Shown here piece after piece: positions 18,440 to 27,480 of a stretch of 64,000 nucleotides of DNA. The translations under genes and the position numbers were made by a program. The notes under the pieces are model-generated. The model was not told where the DNA came from. It was given only the letters and a program-made list of their open reading frames with translations, and did not search any database. The number at the start of each line of letters is the position of its first letter. The first letter of the stretch is position 1. Source of the DNA: Sulfurospirillaceae bacterium. GTDB lineage: Bacteria; Campylobacterota; Campylobacteria; Campylobacterales; Sulfurospirillaceae. The stretch is taken from positions 310,001 to 374,000 of the forward strand of contig JAQUGO010000001.1 in assembly GCA_028684065.1 (NCBI GenBank), written 5' to 3'.

Positions 18440-18825
18440 AGTTGATACGGCATATTTGCTTCCTCATCCTTGGGCGAAAGGTTCCAGTTTCTATCGGTAT
18501 GAATCAGTGTTTTTCCTTTATAATACACCATAGAAGCATCTATCTTGGCAGCATCATTGACAAGATACAGATAGCTACGCACTGTTTCAGGAGGCTGGTC
18601 TTTAAGCGTTTGTACGCGTTTACTCAAAGCAATAGCTATGCGTTGCTTATCGCCTAACCACGCATCAATGCTTTTTGTCAAAGTAGCGGATTTATCTTTT
18701 AACTTGTCATAAATCTCTATTGTTGCGGTTTCTCGCATCATTGAATGATTGATAGCAAGGAATAGAATAAATCCTATAAACATTCCACCCATGATAGATA
18801 ATGTAATCTTTTGTTGTACCTTCAT
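18433..18825 (-). CDS. Sensor histidine kinase, N-terminal part (first half of a split gene)
   Basis: 130 residues: transmembrane helix at about 8-26 (ITLSIMGGMFIGFILFLAI), an extracytoplasmic coil (YDKLKDKSATLTKSIDAWLG) and the beginning of a Cache sensor fold that breaks off at NMPYQLC. The continuation (LANNFEPAISQVF...) is in the -1-shifted frame of the next ORF. There is no homopolymer at the junction, so simple slippage or a common sequencing error is not an obvious explanation. Confidence 0.75.
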   Translation of the reverse strand: MKVQQKITLSIMGGMFIGFILFLAINHSMMRETATIEIYDKLKDKSATLTKSIDAWLGDKQRIAIALSKRVQTLKDQPPETVRSYLYLVNDAAKIDASMVYYKGKTLIHTDRNWNLSPKDEEANMPYQLC

Positions 18826-18927
18826 AAGATTATCCCTAGCATCATTGATGCTTATCTTTTGTTTCTATTAAATGTCTTACTTTCAAGCATAGAGAGAGGC
18901 TTTTTAGCACTTTTCACCTTTCAATGA

Positions 18928-19587
18928 TTATTGATTCCAAAACTCCGATGATGGCCTTGTTCTCGTCATGGCATTTATCCAGTTAATTAAGGACGCAAGT
19001 TCTTCTTCTGCTTGGTTCTTATCAATTTTCTCCGTTTTCAAAGAAAGCCACAAATACTCAAATAAACCTCTGATATTTTCAGGGTAAATTATACTACTGC
19101 TAGTAAAAATATGTTCTATGCTCTCATCCCCACTCCACGTAGCATCACTATTTTCTATAAAAGCGCATGTAACTTTTTTACCACTATGGCTCGTTGATAT
19201 TGTTAACATAGTTTCTTCAAATAAAAATTCATATGTGTCACTATGTCCCAATTTCGGACTAAAAATATCAAAGTTAAGAGTCATTATCGTTTCTACGGCG
19301 TATATTGTATAAAGTAGTAAATCTGCACCATCATCGTAGCTTTCAATAACGTTAATAGTGTTCTCAAGCGTCTTAATATCTTTATAAAGTTCGTTCGTTT
19401 GAAATATATACTCGACAGCTTCATCTTCTGTTTCAAAAAATTTTTCATCAACTACGGGTTTAAAGCCATATGCAACACCATATCCATTCACCATCATCGG
19501 ATTTTCATCAGGTTGAGAATACTCAATATTTTCTCTTATCTCTTTTTTAATGTCACCTATAGTCAAAACTCTAATTTCTTCTAACAT
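18928..19587 (-). CDS. Unknown acidic cytoplasmic protein
   Basis: 219 residues, no signal peptide and no membrane helix. Starts at ATG 19587 with AAAGGAAGCGT upstream. Rich in acidic residues, with alternating alpha/beta-looking segments; I recognise no domain. It lies between the sensor kinase genes and the porin, all on the minus strand, with about 100 bases on the kinase side. No function is proposed. Confidence 0.65.
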   Translation of the reverse strand: MLEEIRVLTIGDIKKEIRENIEYSQPDENPMMVNGYGVAYGFKPVVDEKFFETEDEAVEYIFQTNELYKDIKTLENTINVIESYDDGADLLLYTIYAVETIMTLNFDIFSPKLGHSDTYEFLFEETMLTISTSHSGKKVTCAFIENSDATWSGDESIEHIFTSSSIIYPENIRGLFEYLWLSLKTEKIDKNQAEEELASLINWINAMTRTRPSSEFWNQ

Positions 19588-19699
19588 ACGCTTCCTTTAG
19601 AGATAGTACTAAAATAGAGTGAACGAGCTTCATCTAACTAATCTCATAATACTATTTTCTCATGGAACATTTTATTGCAATAGGAAAATATCGTGCGTT

Positions 19700-19713
19700 G
19701 TTTACATGTAAAC
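19700..19713. repeat. Perfect 14-bp palindrome
   Basis: GTTTACATGTAAAC reads the same on both strands. It lies directly beside the terminator hairpin at 19716-19750 and could be an operator for the unknown protein gene to its left, or chance. Confidence 0.35.
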
Positions 19714-19715
19714 AA

Positions 19716-19750
19716 GAGAAGAGCTTTATGCAACATGGGAAGCTCTTCTC
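19716..19750. terminator. Terminator hairpin downstream of the porin gene
   Basis: Perfect 11-bp inverted repeat GAGAAGAGCTT / AAGCTCTTCTC with a 13-nt loop, flanked by TTTTTC on the plus strand and by TTGTTT on the minus strand. It ends the minus-strand porin transcript and probably works in both directions. Confidence 0.75.
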
Positions 19751-19786
19751 TTTTTCAAGGAAATCTCATACTACGATAATTTTTTA

Positions 19787-20995
19787 TTAAAATTTGTAGC
19801 TACCTCTAAACCACAACTCTTTTCTATCTGCTACCTTATTGGTATCATGACTTTCATCTTCATAAGCAATGGTAGCCCCTAAACCTTTCAGCGCTTTGTC
19901 AAATGATATACCAGCATAAACAGTGGTGATATCTGCTTTATCTTCACTCACAGTATAATCTATATTCATATAACGAGCACCTACAAGAAGTCCAATCTCT
20001 TTAATAAGATAGTTGGCATCAATAGCATATTGTTTAGACTCTGCGTATTGTCCTGACAATACAACGGAGGAAGTATAAATAAGCGGTATCGTACCAGAAC
20101 CAGCTGTTCCCCACCACGCATCACCATCTTTGATTTGAGCATATGCAATGTAAGTATTAAAATTAGCGATACCAAGACCTACTTTTACACCATAAAAATA
20201 AGCATCATTGATACTACTGTTATCATAGTTAACATTGCCGTACTGAATGGCTGCATTATACGTAAATGCTGCTGCTTTACCATCATATTTAGCATCAGCA
20301 TACATCATATCAAAAGTGTTATCCAATTGGCCGTAAGAAGCTGTTAATGTTGTATTTGCCAGAGATTTATTGACGATTGCAAGAGCATAGGCATAATCAA
20401 CATTATTTCCAAGTTTTTGAAAATCAGCAATGTTTCCCTCACCATCTGTCCAACCTTGAAATCTATTAACATAAGCGGCCATAAGAGTCGTGTTTGGAAT
20501 TTCGTTACTGATTATGGTAGCACCTTGAAAAGATTCAACGGTTAAACGGGATGGAGCACTTCCAATGAGCGGCATATCAATATATTGTCGGCCAACTTTA
20601 ATAATTGTTTTATTGGCAGTATAAGAAAGATACGCTTGAGAAAGAACAGCACCAGATCCCCACATGTCTTGAAGACCACGTCCTGGCGTTGTACCGTAAG
20701 CTTCTTTTCCATCAGTATCAACCCATGGAGCATTAGAAGTTTGTATACCTAATCCTACTTTGAAATTATAAAAAGCCGCTGTTTCATAATCCAATTTTAT
20801 ACCAAAATTGATAATATCTCCATCGAGCTTGTGCGCATTATCATATACGCCATTATATGCAACACGATTATAGTAATAAGCTTTAAGTTCTCCATTCAAA
20901 GTACCATTCTTAAAAGCGTCCGATAAAGAATCATCAGCAACCAAAATTGTTCCCATTGCCATTATTGTGGCAAGTGAAAGTTGTAGCAATTTCAT
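19787..20995 (-). CDS. Outer-membrane porin (OprD/campylobacterotal family)
   Basis: 402 residues. Sec signal MKLLQLSLATIMAMGTILVA, then a long series of alternating aromatic/polar beta strands and a C-terminal Phe (LWFRGSYKF), typical for a beta-barrel assembled by Bam. It resembles the OprD-like porins of Campylobacterota that admit small organic acids. Start ATG 20995 has GGAGAAGAAAAA upstream; a 21-residue longer frame to 21058 would put non-signal residues first and is rejected. Its promoter (21311-21367) matches that of the cytochrome operon, implying it imports that reductase's substrate (inference). Confidence 0.82.
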   Translation of the reverse strand: MKLLQLSLATIMAMGTILVADDSLSDAFKNGTLNGELKAYYYNRVAYNGVYDNAHKLDGDIINFGIKLDYETAAFYNFKVGLGIQTSNAPWVDTDGKEAYGTTPGRGLQDMWGSGAVLSQAYLSYTANKTIIKVGRQYIDMPLIGSAPSRLTVESFQGATIISNEIPNTTLMAAYVNRFQGWTDGEGNIADFQKLGNNVDYAYALAIVNKSLANTTLTASYGQLDNTFDMMYADAKYDGKAAAFTYNAAIQYGNVNYDNSSINDAYFYGVKVGLGIANFNTYIAYAQIKDGDAWWGTAGSGTIPLIYTSSVVLSGQYAESKQYAIDANYLIKEIGLLVGARYMNIDYTVSEDKADITTVYAGISFDKALKGLGATIAYEDESHDTNKVADRKELWFRGSYKF

Positions 20996-21054
20996 TTTTT
21001 CTTCTCCAATGATAGTATTTTTGACACGTAAGCCCTCCGAGGAAGGCACAGAGC

Positions 21055-21162
21055 TCATAACTCTATTTCTACTTGAATTAATGGTTTTAGGATTGCCGCT
21101 GAGAAATGCATTACTGCAATCATAGTCGGATTGCTAATTCTATTAACTAAGGGGTCAATCAT
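21055..21162 (-). CDS. 35-residue small protein upstream of the porin
   Basis: ATG 21162, with a consensus AAGGAGG ribosome-binding site (21173-21179), opens a 35-codon frame beginning MIDPLVNRISNPTMIAV and ending IQVEIEL. It lies between the mapped promoter and the porin, in a leader of about 310 nt. Its stop overlaps the upstream in-frame ATG of the porin as ATGA. No homologue is recognised; it could be a small membrane-associated protein or a regulatory leader peptide. Confidence 0.5.
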   Translation of the reverse strand: MIDPLVNRISNPTMIAVMHFSAAILKPLIQVEIEL

Positions 21163-21310
21163 TACAACGCTACCTCCTTATTCTTGAGTAGATCATTTTG
21201 AATACTTAATACAAAAATTAAAGACAAATAAGCGCACTTGCATTCATAGATACTCTAAAACTAGATTTCAAAAGTATCTACATCTTCAATAGTCTTATTA
21301 GTTTTAGAGT

Positions 21311-21367
21311 AAAAGTATAAAAAAAGAAACTCATAAAAATCTCATTTATAACTTAAAATAAACTTAT
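21311..21367 (-). promoter_or_regulatory. Promoter and tandem repeat of the porin gene
   Basis: Minus-strand copy of the cytochrome-operon promoter: AACTTAA (21350-21356) and AACTTAT (21361-21367) on the plus strand, 11 bases apart, then TCATAAAAATCTCAT (21331-21345), then AGTATA (21314-21319), the complement of TATACT. All distances between these blocks are identical to those at 16281-16337. Confidence 0.7.
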
Positions 21368-21836
21368 ATTAAGTTGTTATTTTTCAAAAAAACACTAAGA
21401 TATTTAACGGTGTAAGTGTAATATCTTGGAGAATACGTTCATTAAAAAGTAATAATTGCACTATAAATTTTAGGGTGGTAAAGATGTGTTAACCTCGATA
21501 AATAAAGTATTGACGTAGAAAAAACCACTCTTTCAAAAATAGTAAAATTAATTTAACTATAAAATTTTTAATTACGCTATTTTCTTGCTATAAATTTAAG
21601 CTACAATTCCATTGTTAAACTAGTGTATGCATATAAAAGTTGATATGATAGTTTTGTATGAGTTAAAATGTTCCAGTTTTAACTGCCAAGATTTTATTAT
21701 TAGTTTGAGTTATCAATTTTTATCAGTTATGTGCCCTTGAAAAGGTTGATATCATCATAACGTCATATAATCATGATAAAGTTCTTACTAATTTATATTA
21801 GTTATATTAGTTAAGCTAAATAGTAGAGGACAACCT
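21368..21836 (+). promoter_or_regulatory. Intergenic region carrying the hyf operon promoter
   Basis: About 470 AT-rich bases with no convincing gene. It must contain the hyf promoter. Visible signals are a tandem 9-bp repeat TTATATTAG/TTATATTAG at 21793-21810, just 27 bases before hyfA, the small palindrome TGATATCA near 21750, and several TATAAA/TACAAT-like boxes. AGAGGACAACCT before ATG 21837 is the hyfA ribosome-binding site. No clear sigma-54 or FNR site was found. Confidence 0.45.
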
Positions 21837-22487
21837 ATGTCTAAAGTTCATAAATTCGTTATTACTAATCCCGTTCTTTGCATTGCATGTAATGCTTGTA
21901 TGAAAACGTGTATCAAACATGCTTATATGCGTGGAAAGCTCTCTAAAAAAAGACTCGATGTCCTAACGTTAGAGAGTGGAAAGATGCCCAATCAATGCCG
22001 TCAATGCGATGATGCCCCTTGCGCTAATGTATGTCCAACGGGCGCTCTTCGTATCGCCAATTCGTGCGTTGAACTTTGTGAGGAAATATGCATCGGTTGT
22101 AAGCTTTGCACCATTGCATGCCCTTATGGGGCAATCAATATTGATGCCGAATTCCCCCCTTCTATTCAAGAAGAAGTAGAACGACACTTGGAAGCTGGCT
22201 GTATCAGTGGGCTTAAAAGTATCGCTATTAAATGTGACATGTGTGAGGGTATCGAAAGTGGACCTGCATGTGTTGGCGCATGCCCAACAGGAGCACTTGT
22301 GATGGTAGATCCTGTTTTTGGTGAATGTAAATTTGGTAAAAAAGTCAAAGGAGATATGACACCCTTTTTAAAACTTATAGTACCAGATGTTGTGTTTAAA
22401 GATATTCCTGAGCCAACCCTTAAAAAGCCAAAAGAACCTAAGCCTGAGCTCACGGAGCCCTTAGAAATTAAAAAAGAGGAAGCATAA
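21837..22487 (+). CDS. hyfA: Hydrogenase-4 iron-sulfur subunit HyfA (HycB-like)
   Basis: 216-residue polyferredoxin. Four cysteine clusters for [4Fe-4S] centres: CIACNACMKTC, CRQCDDAPCANVCPTGA, CIGCKLCTIACPYGA and CDMCEGIESGPACVGACPTGA. The tail is rich in Pro/Glu/Lys. In formate hydrogenlyase-type complexes, this protein carries electrons from a formate dehydrogenase (or other donor) to the hydrogenase core. First gene of the operon; the stop and the hyfB start overlap as TAATG. Confidence 0.9.
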   Translation: MSKVHKFVITNPVLCIACNACMKTCIKHAYMRGKLSKKRLDVLTLESGKMPNQCRQCDDAPCANVCPTGALRIANSCVELCEEICIGCKLCTIACPYGAINIDAEFPPSIQEEVERHLEAGCISGLKSIAIKCDMCEGIESGPACVGACPTGALVMVDPVFGECKFGKKVKGDMTPFLKLIVPDVVFKDIPEPTLKKPKEPKPELTEPLEIKKEEA

Positions 22488-24427
22488 TGCAAAGTATATA
22501 CATTCTATTTTTGTTAACCTCACTCCTTTCGTTACTCCTTTATAAAAAACCACTTTTTGCGCAAAAAATCGGATTTGGCTTAGCCTGTTTGATTTCGCTT
22601 TATGCCGCGGTTTTTTTCTTCTCCAACCTTCATGAAACACTGATGTGGAAGTTACCTGGGAATTTTATCACCGCGCCAACATTTAGACTCGATTCACTAG
22701 GAATGTTTTTTAGCTTTTTGATTAGTTTAATTGCCTTTGCAGTTTCTTTATATAGCTTTGAGTATGTGAAATTTTATGAAAAAAAAGCAAACTTAGCTGT
22801 TTTTGCTTCACTTTTTAACGCATTTATCCTTTCTATGCTTCTTGTTGTGGCTAGTGATGGTGTGTTCTCTTTTATGCTTTTATGGGAGATTATGACCTTG
22901 CTTTCTGCTCTTTTGATTTTATTTAATGACGGTAAGGGCGCAGCAAAAAATGTAATGGTTTATCTAGGCATTGCCCAAATCGGGGCATTTTGTTTGATGG
23001 TTGCACTTTTAATTATGGCAAGCTTTGCGGGTAGCTTTGAGTTTAGCGCATTTTCAAAACTGAATATTAGTTTTGGTATGAATCTCACTTTATTTGTCTT
23101 ATTGTTAATAGGTTTTGGCTCCAAGGCGGGAATGTTTCCATTTCATGTTTGGTTACCGATGGCATACTGCCAATCCCCTTCAAATGCTTCGGCTTTGATG
23201 AGTGGCGTTATGATTAAAGTCGCACTTTTTGCCTTTATCAAATTTGCACTTTTTCTTCCTCAAACTGTACAGTTTGGCTATATTCTACTCTTCTTTGGAA
23301 CACTAAGCTGTGTTTTTGGTGTCTTGTATGCAGTCGTTTCCAATGACTATAAAGCCTCTATTGCATATAGTTCATGCGAAAATGTTGGAATCATCTTTTT
23401 AGGACTTGGCGCTGCCTTTTATGGTCTGGGAGCGCATATACCTTCTCTTGCTGTACTCGGTTTTATCGCCGCACTCTTTCATATCGTCAATCATGCCGTA
23501 TTTAAATCTTTACTCTTTATGCTCAGTGGTAATATTTTCACCGCCACGTTGACACGAGATATGGATGCTCTGGGTGGACTTCATAAAAAAATGCCTATCA
23601 CGTCGGTTATCTTTTTTGTAGCGGCACTTTCTATTTGCGCACTTCCACCACTCAATGGATTTGCCAGTGAATGGGTAACGTATAAAGCAATGCTCTTGGG
23701 TGGTATGGAGCCAAGTGTGATGTCACGGTTTTTATTTGTCCTTGCTGTCATTGCTCTAGCCGTTGGTGGAGCACTAGCTGTTATGGCATTTTCCAAAGTC
23801 TATGGCGCCGTCTTTTTAGGCCTCCCCAGAGATGAAAAGAGTTATGAGAATGCTCAAGAAGTGTCTAATATCATGCTAACTCCCCTTTGGATTCTAGCAA
23901 CTTTTTGTGTGGGTCTTGGTATCTTTATGGGCGATGTGATTGATGTTTTATCTAAAATCGTTTTAAGTTTCATACCCGCTACCAGTTTCAATCAAAATGA
24001 ATTTATCTCGATGCCTATGGTTATCCTTGTGATGCTACTTTGTGCCATCGTGCCATTTGTTTTACTCTATCTTTTAAAATCAAATAATAAAACCGTGCGT
24101 ATTACTGACCCTTGGGCATGTGGCTTTATCTACAATAACAACATGCAAATTGGCTCAAACTCTTTTACTGGTGACATACGAAGAGCACTTAGTTTTATTT
24201 TAAGATATGAAAGTGAGATTACGATTGATGGGTATTTTTCCAAGGCAGTATATAAACGTAAAATACACGATTTCTTCTGGGATAAGCTCTACGAACCTAT
24301 TATCCGTCTTGTCATGCTCATCGCTGATAAAATAGGCATTTTCCAAAATGGTCGAACAAATTTTTATGCAGGTTACATCTTAGTTTATTTATGTATGGTG
24401 TTAATCTTTGCATATTATTACCTGTGA
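22487..24427 (+). CDS. hyfB: Hydrogenase-4 membrane subunit HyfB (NuoL/M/N-like antiporter-type)
   Basis: 646 residues, about 15-16 membrane helices. Conserved complex I/Mrp features include MLLWEIMTLLSALLI (ion-path Glu), GSKAGMFPFHVWLP (key Lys) and ALFHIVNHAVFKSLLFML. It would form the proton or sodium channel module coupled to hydrogen turnover in group 4 hydrogenases. It starts one base inside hyfA and is 8 bases from hyfC. Confidence 0.92.
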   Translation: MQSIYILFLLTSLLSLLLYKKPLFAQKIGFGLACLISLYAAVFFFSNLHETLMWKLPGNFITAPTFRLDSLGMFFSFLISLIAFAVSLYSFEYVKFYEKKANLAVFASLFNAFILSMLLVVASDGVFSFMLLWEIMTLLSALLILFNDGKGAAKNVMVYLGIAQIGAFCLMVALLIMASFAGSFEFSAFSKLNISFGMNLTLFVLLLIGFGSKAGMFPFHVWLPMAYCQSPSNASALMSGVMIKVALFAFIKFALFLPQTVQFGYILLFFGTLSCVFGVLYAVVSNDYKASIAYSSCENVGIIFLGLGAAFYGLGAHIPSLAVLGFIAALFHIVNHAVFKSLLFMLSGNIFTATLTRDMDALGGLHKKMPITSVIFFVAALSICALPPLNGFASEWVTYKAMLLGGMEPSVMSRFLFVLAVIALAVGGALAVMAFSKVYGAVFLGLPRDEKSYENAQEVSNIMLTPLWILATFCVGLGIFMGDVIDVLSKIVLSFIPATSFNQNEFISMPMVILVMLLCAIVPFVLLYLLKSNNKTVRITDPWACGFIYNNNMQIGSNSFTGDIRRALSFILRYESEITIDGYFSKAVYKRKIHDFFWDKLYEPIIRLVMLIADKIGIFQNGRTNFYAGYILVYLCMVLIFAYYYL

Positions 24428-24434
24428 GGACACA

Positions 24435-25352
24435 ATGAGTTATTTTTACTTATTTTTACAACTGATTTCAGCCATACTCGTCGCTCCACTTTTTGATGGA
24501 ATAGCCAGAAAGCTAAGGGCCAAATACCAATCTAGAATTGGGCCAAGCATCTTTCAAACCTATCGTGACCTTTATAAACTTCTTAAACGTGGACGTACAA
24601 AGTCACACAGTACAAGCTTTATCTATCAAATAGCGCCCTATTTGATGTTTGCGACTACGGCGGCGATGTTTTGTGCTTTACCTATTACCTATGAAAGCTA
24701 TTCTATCTTTGCAAGGTTTTCAGATATTTTTGTGATTATCTATCTTGGTGCTCTTTTTAGATTTACCTTTATCATTTCTGGCTTTGATACCGCAAACCCT
24801 TTTGCAGGAGTCGGCTCAAGCAGAGAAGCTACCATTGGGTTTTATAGTGAAGCGGTTGCTATTTGCTGTCTTATTGTCGTTATGTTGGGTGCGGGAAGTT
24901 CTAATATCCCTCTTATTGCAGCCATAATAAGAGATGGAAATTATGGTTATTTTGTTCCATCTTACGCCATTGCTTCAACAGCATTTCTTTGGGTCATGTA
25001 TGTTGAAACGGGCAGAAAACCTTATGATTTAGCCGAAGCAGAACAAGAGCTTCAAGAAGGTGTTTTAGGGGAATATTGTGGTAAAGACCTTGCTATTATT
25101 GATGTGGCTTTAATGTTAAAGCAGTTTTCAATGTTAGGATTTTTCTTAATACTTTTTGAACCTTGGCATTTTAATAATCCTATTTTATCTTTGCTTCTTT
25201 TCCTTGCTGAAATTGGATTTCTGTATGTTTTTGCAATTTTTATCGATAACTTTGGCCCACGTTTTACTATGGGTAAATGGATGAAGCTAACAATGCTTTT
25301 CCCTCTGAGTATTGCTAGTATAGCTTTAATGCTTTATATTATTGGGGTATAA
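24435..25352 (+). CDS. hyfC: Hydrogenase-4 membrane subunit HyfC (NuoH-like)
   Basis: 305 residues, about eight helices. NuoH/HycD-type loops: LRAKYQSRIGPSIFQTYRDLYKLLKRG and ETGRKPYDLAEAEQELQEGVLGEY (acidic quinone-site-like loop). It anchors the soluble hydrogenase arm to the membrane. ATG 24435 follows GTGAGGACACA; a longer frame at 24408 runs inside hyfB. Confidence 0.92.
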   Translation: MSYFYLFLQLISAILVAPLFDGIARKLRAKYQSRIGPSIFQTYRDLYKLLKRGRTKSHSTSFIYQIAPYLMFATTAAMFCALPITYESYSIFARFSDIFVIIYLGALFRFTFIISGFDTANPFAGVGSSREATIGFYSEAVAICCLIVVMLGAGSSNIPLIAAIIRDGNYGYFVPSYAIASTAFLWVMYVETGRKPYDLAEAEQELQEGVLGEYCGKDLAIIDVALMLKQFSMLGFFLILFEPWHFNNPILSLLLFLAEIGFLYVFAIFIDNFGPRFTMGKWMKLTMLFPLSIASIALMLYIIGV

Positions 25353-25353
25353 C

Positions 25354-26001
25354 ATGATAAATTATATTGATGTCATCACCGTATTGATGATGGGAACAAG
25401 TTTGGCAGTATTTGGTTTACGAAAATACAGGCTCAGCATTTTTGCATATGTACTGCAAACACTGCTTTTAGTCATCGTCTTTTTGCTTTTATATTTTAAA
25501 TATGATGCTCACGAATTACTTGTTTGGGCTTTTACCGCCTTTTTAATGAAGGTCGTTTTTGTACCACTTTTTTTACTTAGCGTGGTTAAAAAGATTGGCG
25601 TCATTAATGAAGATGACCCCGTAGGTGGCTTTTTTATATCACCTATTATTGCGCTTAGCTTTTCACTTGCGGTTGCGATGATGTTTTACAAGGTTTTTGT
25701 TCATTTCTCAATTTTCAAAGATGCATTGCCACTCTTCGCGGCTTCATTTATCTTTATGATAGGCATTTTTGGCTTTATTTTAAGAAACTCATTTTTAAAA
25801 CAAATTCTTGCCTACTGCCTCTTTGAAAATGGCATTCACCTCAGTCTAGCATTGATGGCATACAACTCTCATGAGCTTGTTGAGGTTGGTATCTTAACCG
25901 ATGCGATTTTTGCCGTTGTCATTATGAGTATCTTGGCTAAGCGGTTTTACACCTCTTACGATAGTCTTGACACATCTAAAGCCATAAATTTAAGGGGATA
26001 A
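25354..26001 (+). CDS. hyfE: Hydrogenase-4 membrane subunit HyfE (NuoK-like)
   Basis: 215 residues with about six helices, including a NuoK-like part (FENGIHLSLALMAY, Glu in a helix) after an N-terminal extension typical of HyfE. Start ATG 25354 lies one base after the hyfC stop. HyfD, which lies between C and E in Escherichia coli, is absent. Confidence 0.88.
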   Translation: MINYIDVITVLMMGTSLAVFGLRKYRLSIFAYVLQTLLLVIVFLLLYFKYDAHELLVWAFTAFLMKVVFVPLFLLSVVKKIGVINEDDPVGGFFISPIIALSFSLAVAMMFYKVFVHFSIFKDALPLFAASFIFMIGIFGFILRNSFLKQILAYCLFENGIHLSLALMAYNSHELVEVGILTDAIFAVVIMSILAKRFYTSYDSLDTSKAINLRG

Positions 26002-26002
26002 A

Positions 26003-27472
26003 ATGAACATTCTTTTATTAATACTCATCGTACCTTTTGTTTTTGGCACCATTATGTTCTTCATGCCACTTCATTTCAAGCTCTTACAAAAGCTCCATAT
26101 ACTGATGAGCTTGGCCGTTTCAGCACTTTTGCTCAGCGCCGTTGGAAAAATCGTTGATGGCGTTGAACTCTTTGCCTTTCATAACTATATTTTTCTAGAT
26201 TCTCTTGGTGCTATCTTTTTGTCCCTTATCGCCATTACAGGTTTATTGGTCAATATCTACGCCACGACTTATATGAAATGGGAACTTGAAGATGGGCACA
26301 TTAGCTTAAAAGAAGTCAAAAATTACTTTGCGCTTAGCTTCATTTTTATAGGAACAATGAGTTTAAGCGTTATTTGTAACAACATCGCCTTTATGTGGGC
26401 GGCCATCGAAGCAACAACACTTGCTTCAGTGTTTCTTGTAGCGGTAAAAAAGGATAAAAATTCTACTGAAAGTGGCTACAAATACATCGTTTTGTGTAGC
26501 ATCGGTTTAGCTTTCGCTCTTTATGCAACCATTTTGCTCTACTCAGCAGCCAATGGCAAAATTGATGGTGAAGCGATGCTTTTTACCAACTTACTTGCGA
26601 GTGCCACCAGCCTAGATCCAATGGCATTAAAACTTGTCTTTATCTTTGCGTTGATTGGCTTTGGAACCAAAGCAGGATTGGCACCTACACATACATGGTT
26701 ACCAGATGTCCACGCCGAAGGCCCTGCACCAACGTCAGCTTTGCTTTCAGGTGTGCTTCTTAAATGTGCGATGCTCGGACTTATCCGCTACTACGCCATT
26801 GTTGCCAATGGAGTTGGTTTTGATTTTGTACAAATTGTAATGATTATCAGTGGAACGTTGACTCTTTTTGTCTCTTCCTTCTTTCTTATCCGCCAACATA
26901 ATGTTAAACGGATGTTTGCTTATCACTCTATCGCCCACATGGGTGTTATCGCTTTTGGACTTGGCGTGGGTGGAGCGATTGGGCTTTTTGCAGCATTATT
27001 CCATTGTGCGGCACACTCCTTTACAAAAGCGTTAGCTTTTTGTTCTACAGGCAATATCGCCAAGATTTATGGTACAAAAGATATGACGAAAATGGGTGGA
27101 ATGATACATATTGCACCAGTAACTGCTGTACTCTTTGGAATTGCCATCTGTTCATTAGTGGGTGTGCCTGGCTTTGCAATTTTTGTGAGTGAATTTTTAA
27201 TCTTTAAAGCTGCCGCTATCAGTGGGCAATACCTTTTAATGGGTATCTTTGCCCTTGCCTTAGCGATTATTTTTATCGCAGATTTTTCTCACTTCTTTCT
27301 TGCAACCTTTGGTAAAGTAGAAGGTAAGGTGGAGTATAACAGTGAGATGAAGTTCAGCGAAAACTTTCCGTTGATTGCCTTGGCTATATTGATTGTATCT
27401 TTTGGTGTATGGCAATTTGATTCATTTATATTTCTCCTTGATGAGAGCGTTAAAATTATAATGAAAAGATAG
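26003..27472 (+). CDS. hyfF: Hydrogenase-4 membrane subunit HyfF (NuoL/M/N-like)
   Basis: 489 residues, about 14 helices. Antiporter-family motifs: MWAAIEATTLASVFLVA, GFGTKAGLAPTHTWLPDVHAEGPAPTSALLSG and HCAAHSFTKALAFCSTGNI. Second ion-pumping module of the complex. Same operon, 1-base spacing to hyfE. Confidence 0.92.
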   Translation: MNILLLILIVPFVFGTIMFFMPLHFKLLQKLHILMSLAVSALLLSAVGKIVDGVELFAFHNYIFLDSLGAIFLSLIAITGLLVNIYATTYMKWELEDGHISLKEVKNYFALSFIFIGTMSLSVICNNIAFMWAAIEATTLASVFLVAVKKDKNSTESGYKYIVLCSIGLAFALYATILLYSAANGKIDGEAMLFTNLLASATSLDPMALKLVFIFALIGFGTKAGLAPTHTWLPDVHAEGPAPTSALLSGVLLKCAMLGLIRYYAIVANGVGFDFVQIVMIISGTLTLFVSSFFLIRQHNVKRMFAYHSIAHMGVIAFGLGVGGAIGLFAALFHCAAHSFTKALAFCSTGNIAKIYGTKDMTKMGGMIHIAPVTAVLFGIAICSLVGVPGFAIFVSEFLIFKAAAISGQYLLMGIFALALAIIFIADFSHFFLATFGKVEGKVEYNSEMKFSENFPLIALAILIVSFGVWQFDSFIFLLDESVKIIMKR

Positions 27473-27480
27473 GACTCTTA

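Noticed and set aside
19700-19713. GTTTACATGTAAAC palindrome as a specific operator
   Set aside because: Similar TTTACATGTAA strings occur inside coding sequence (for example near 48455), so the palindrome may be chance; kept only as a low-confidence repeat.
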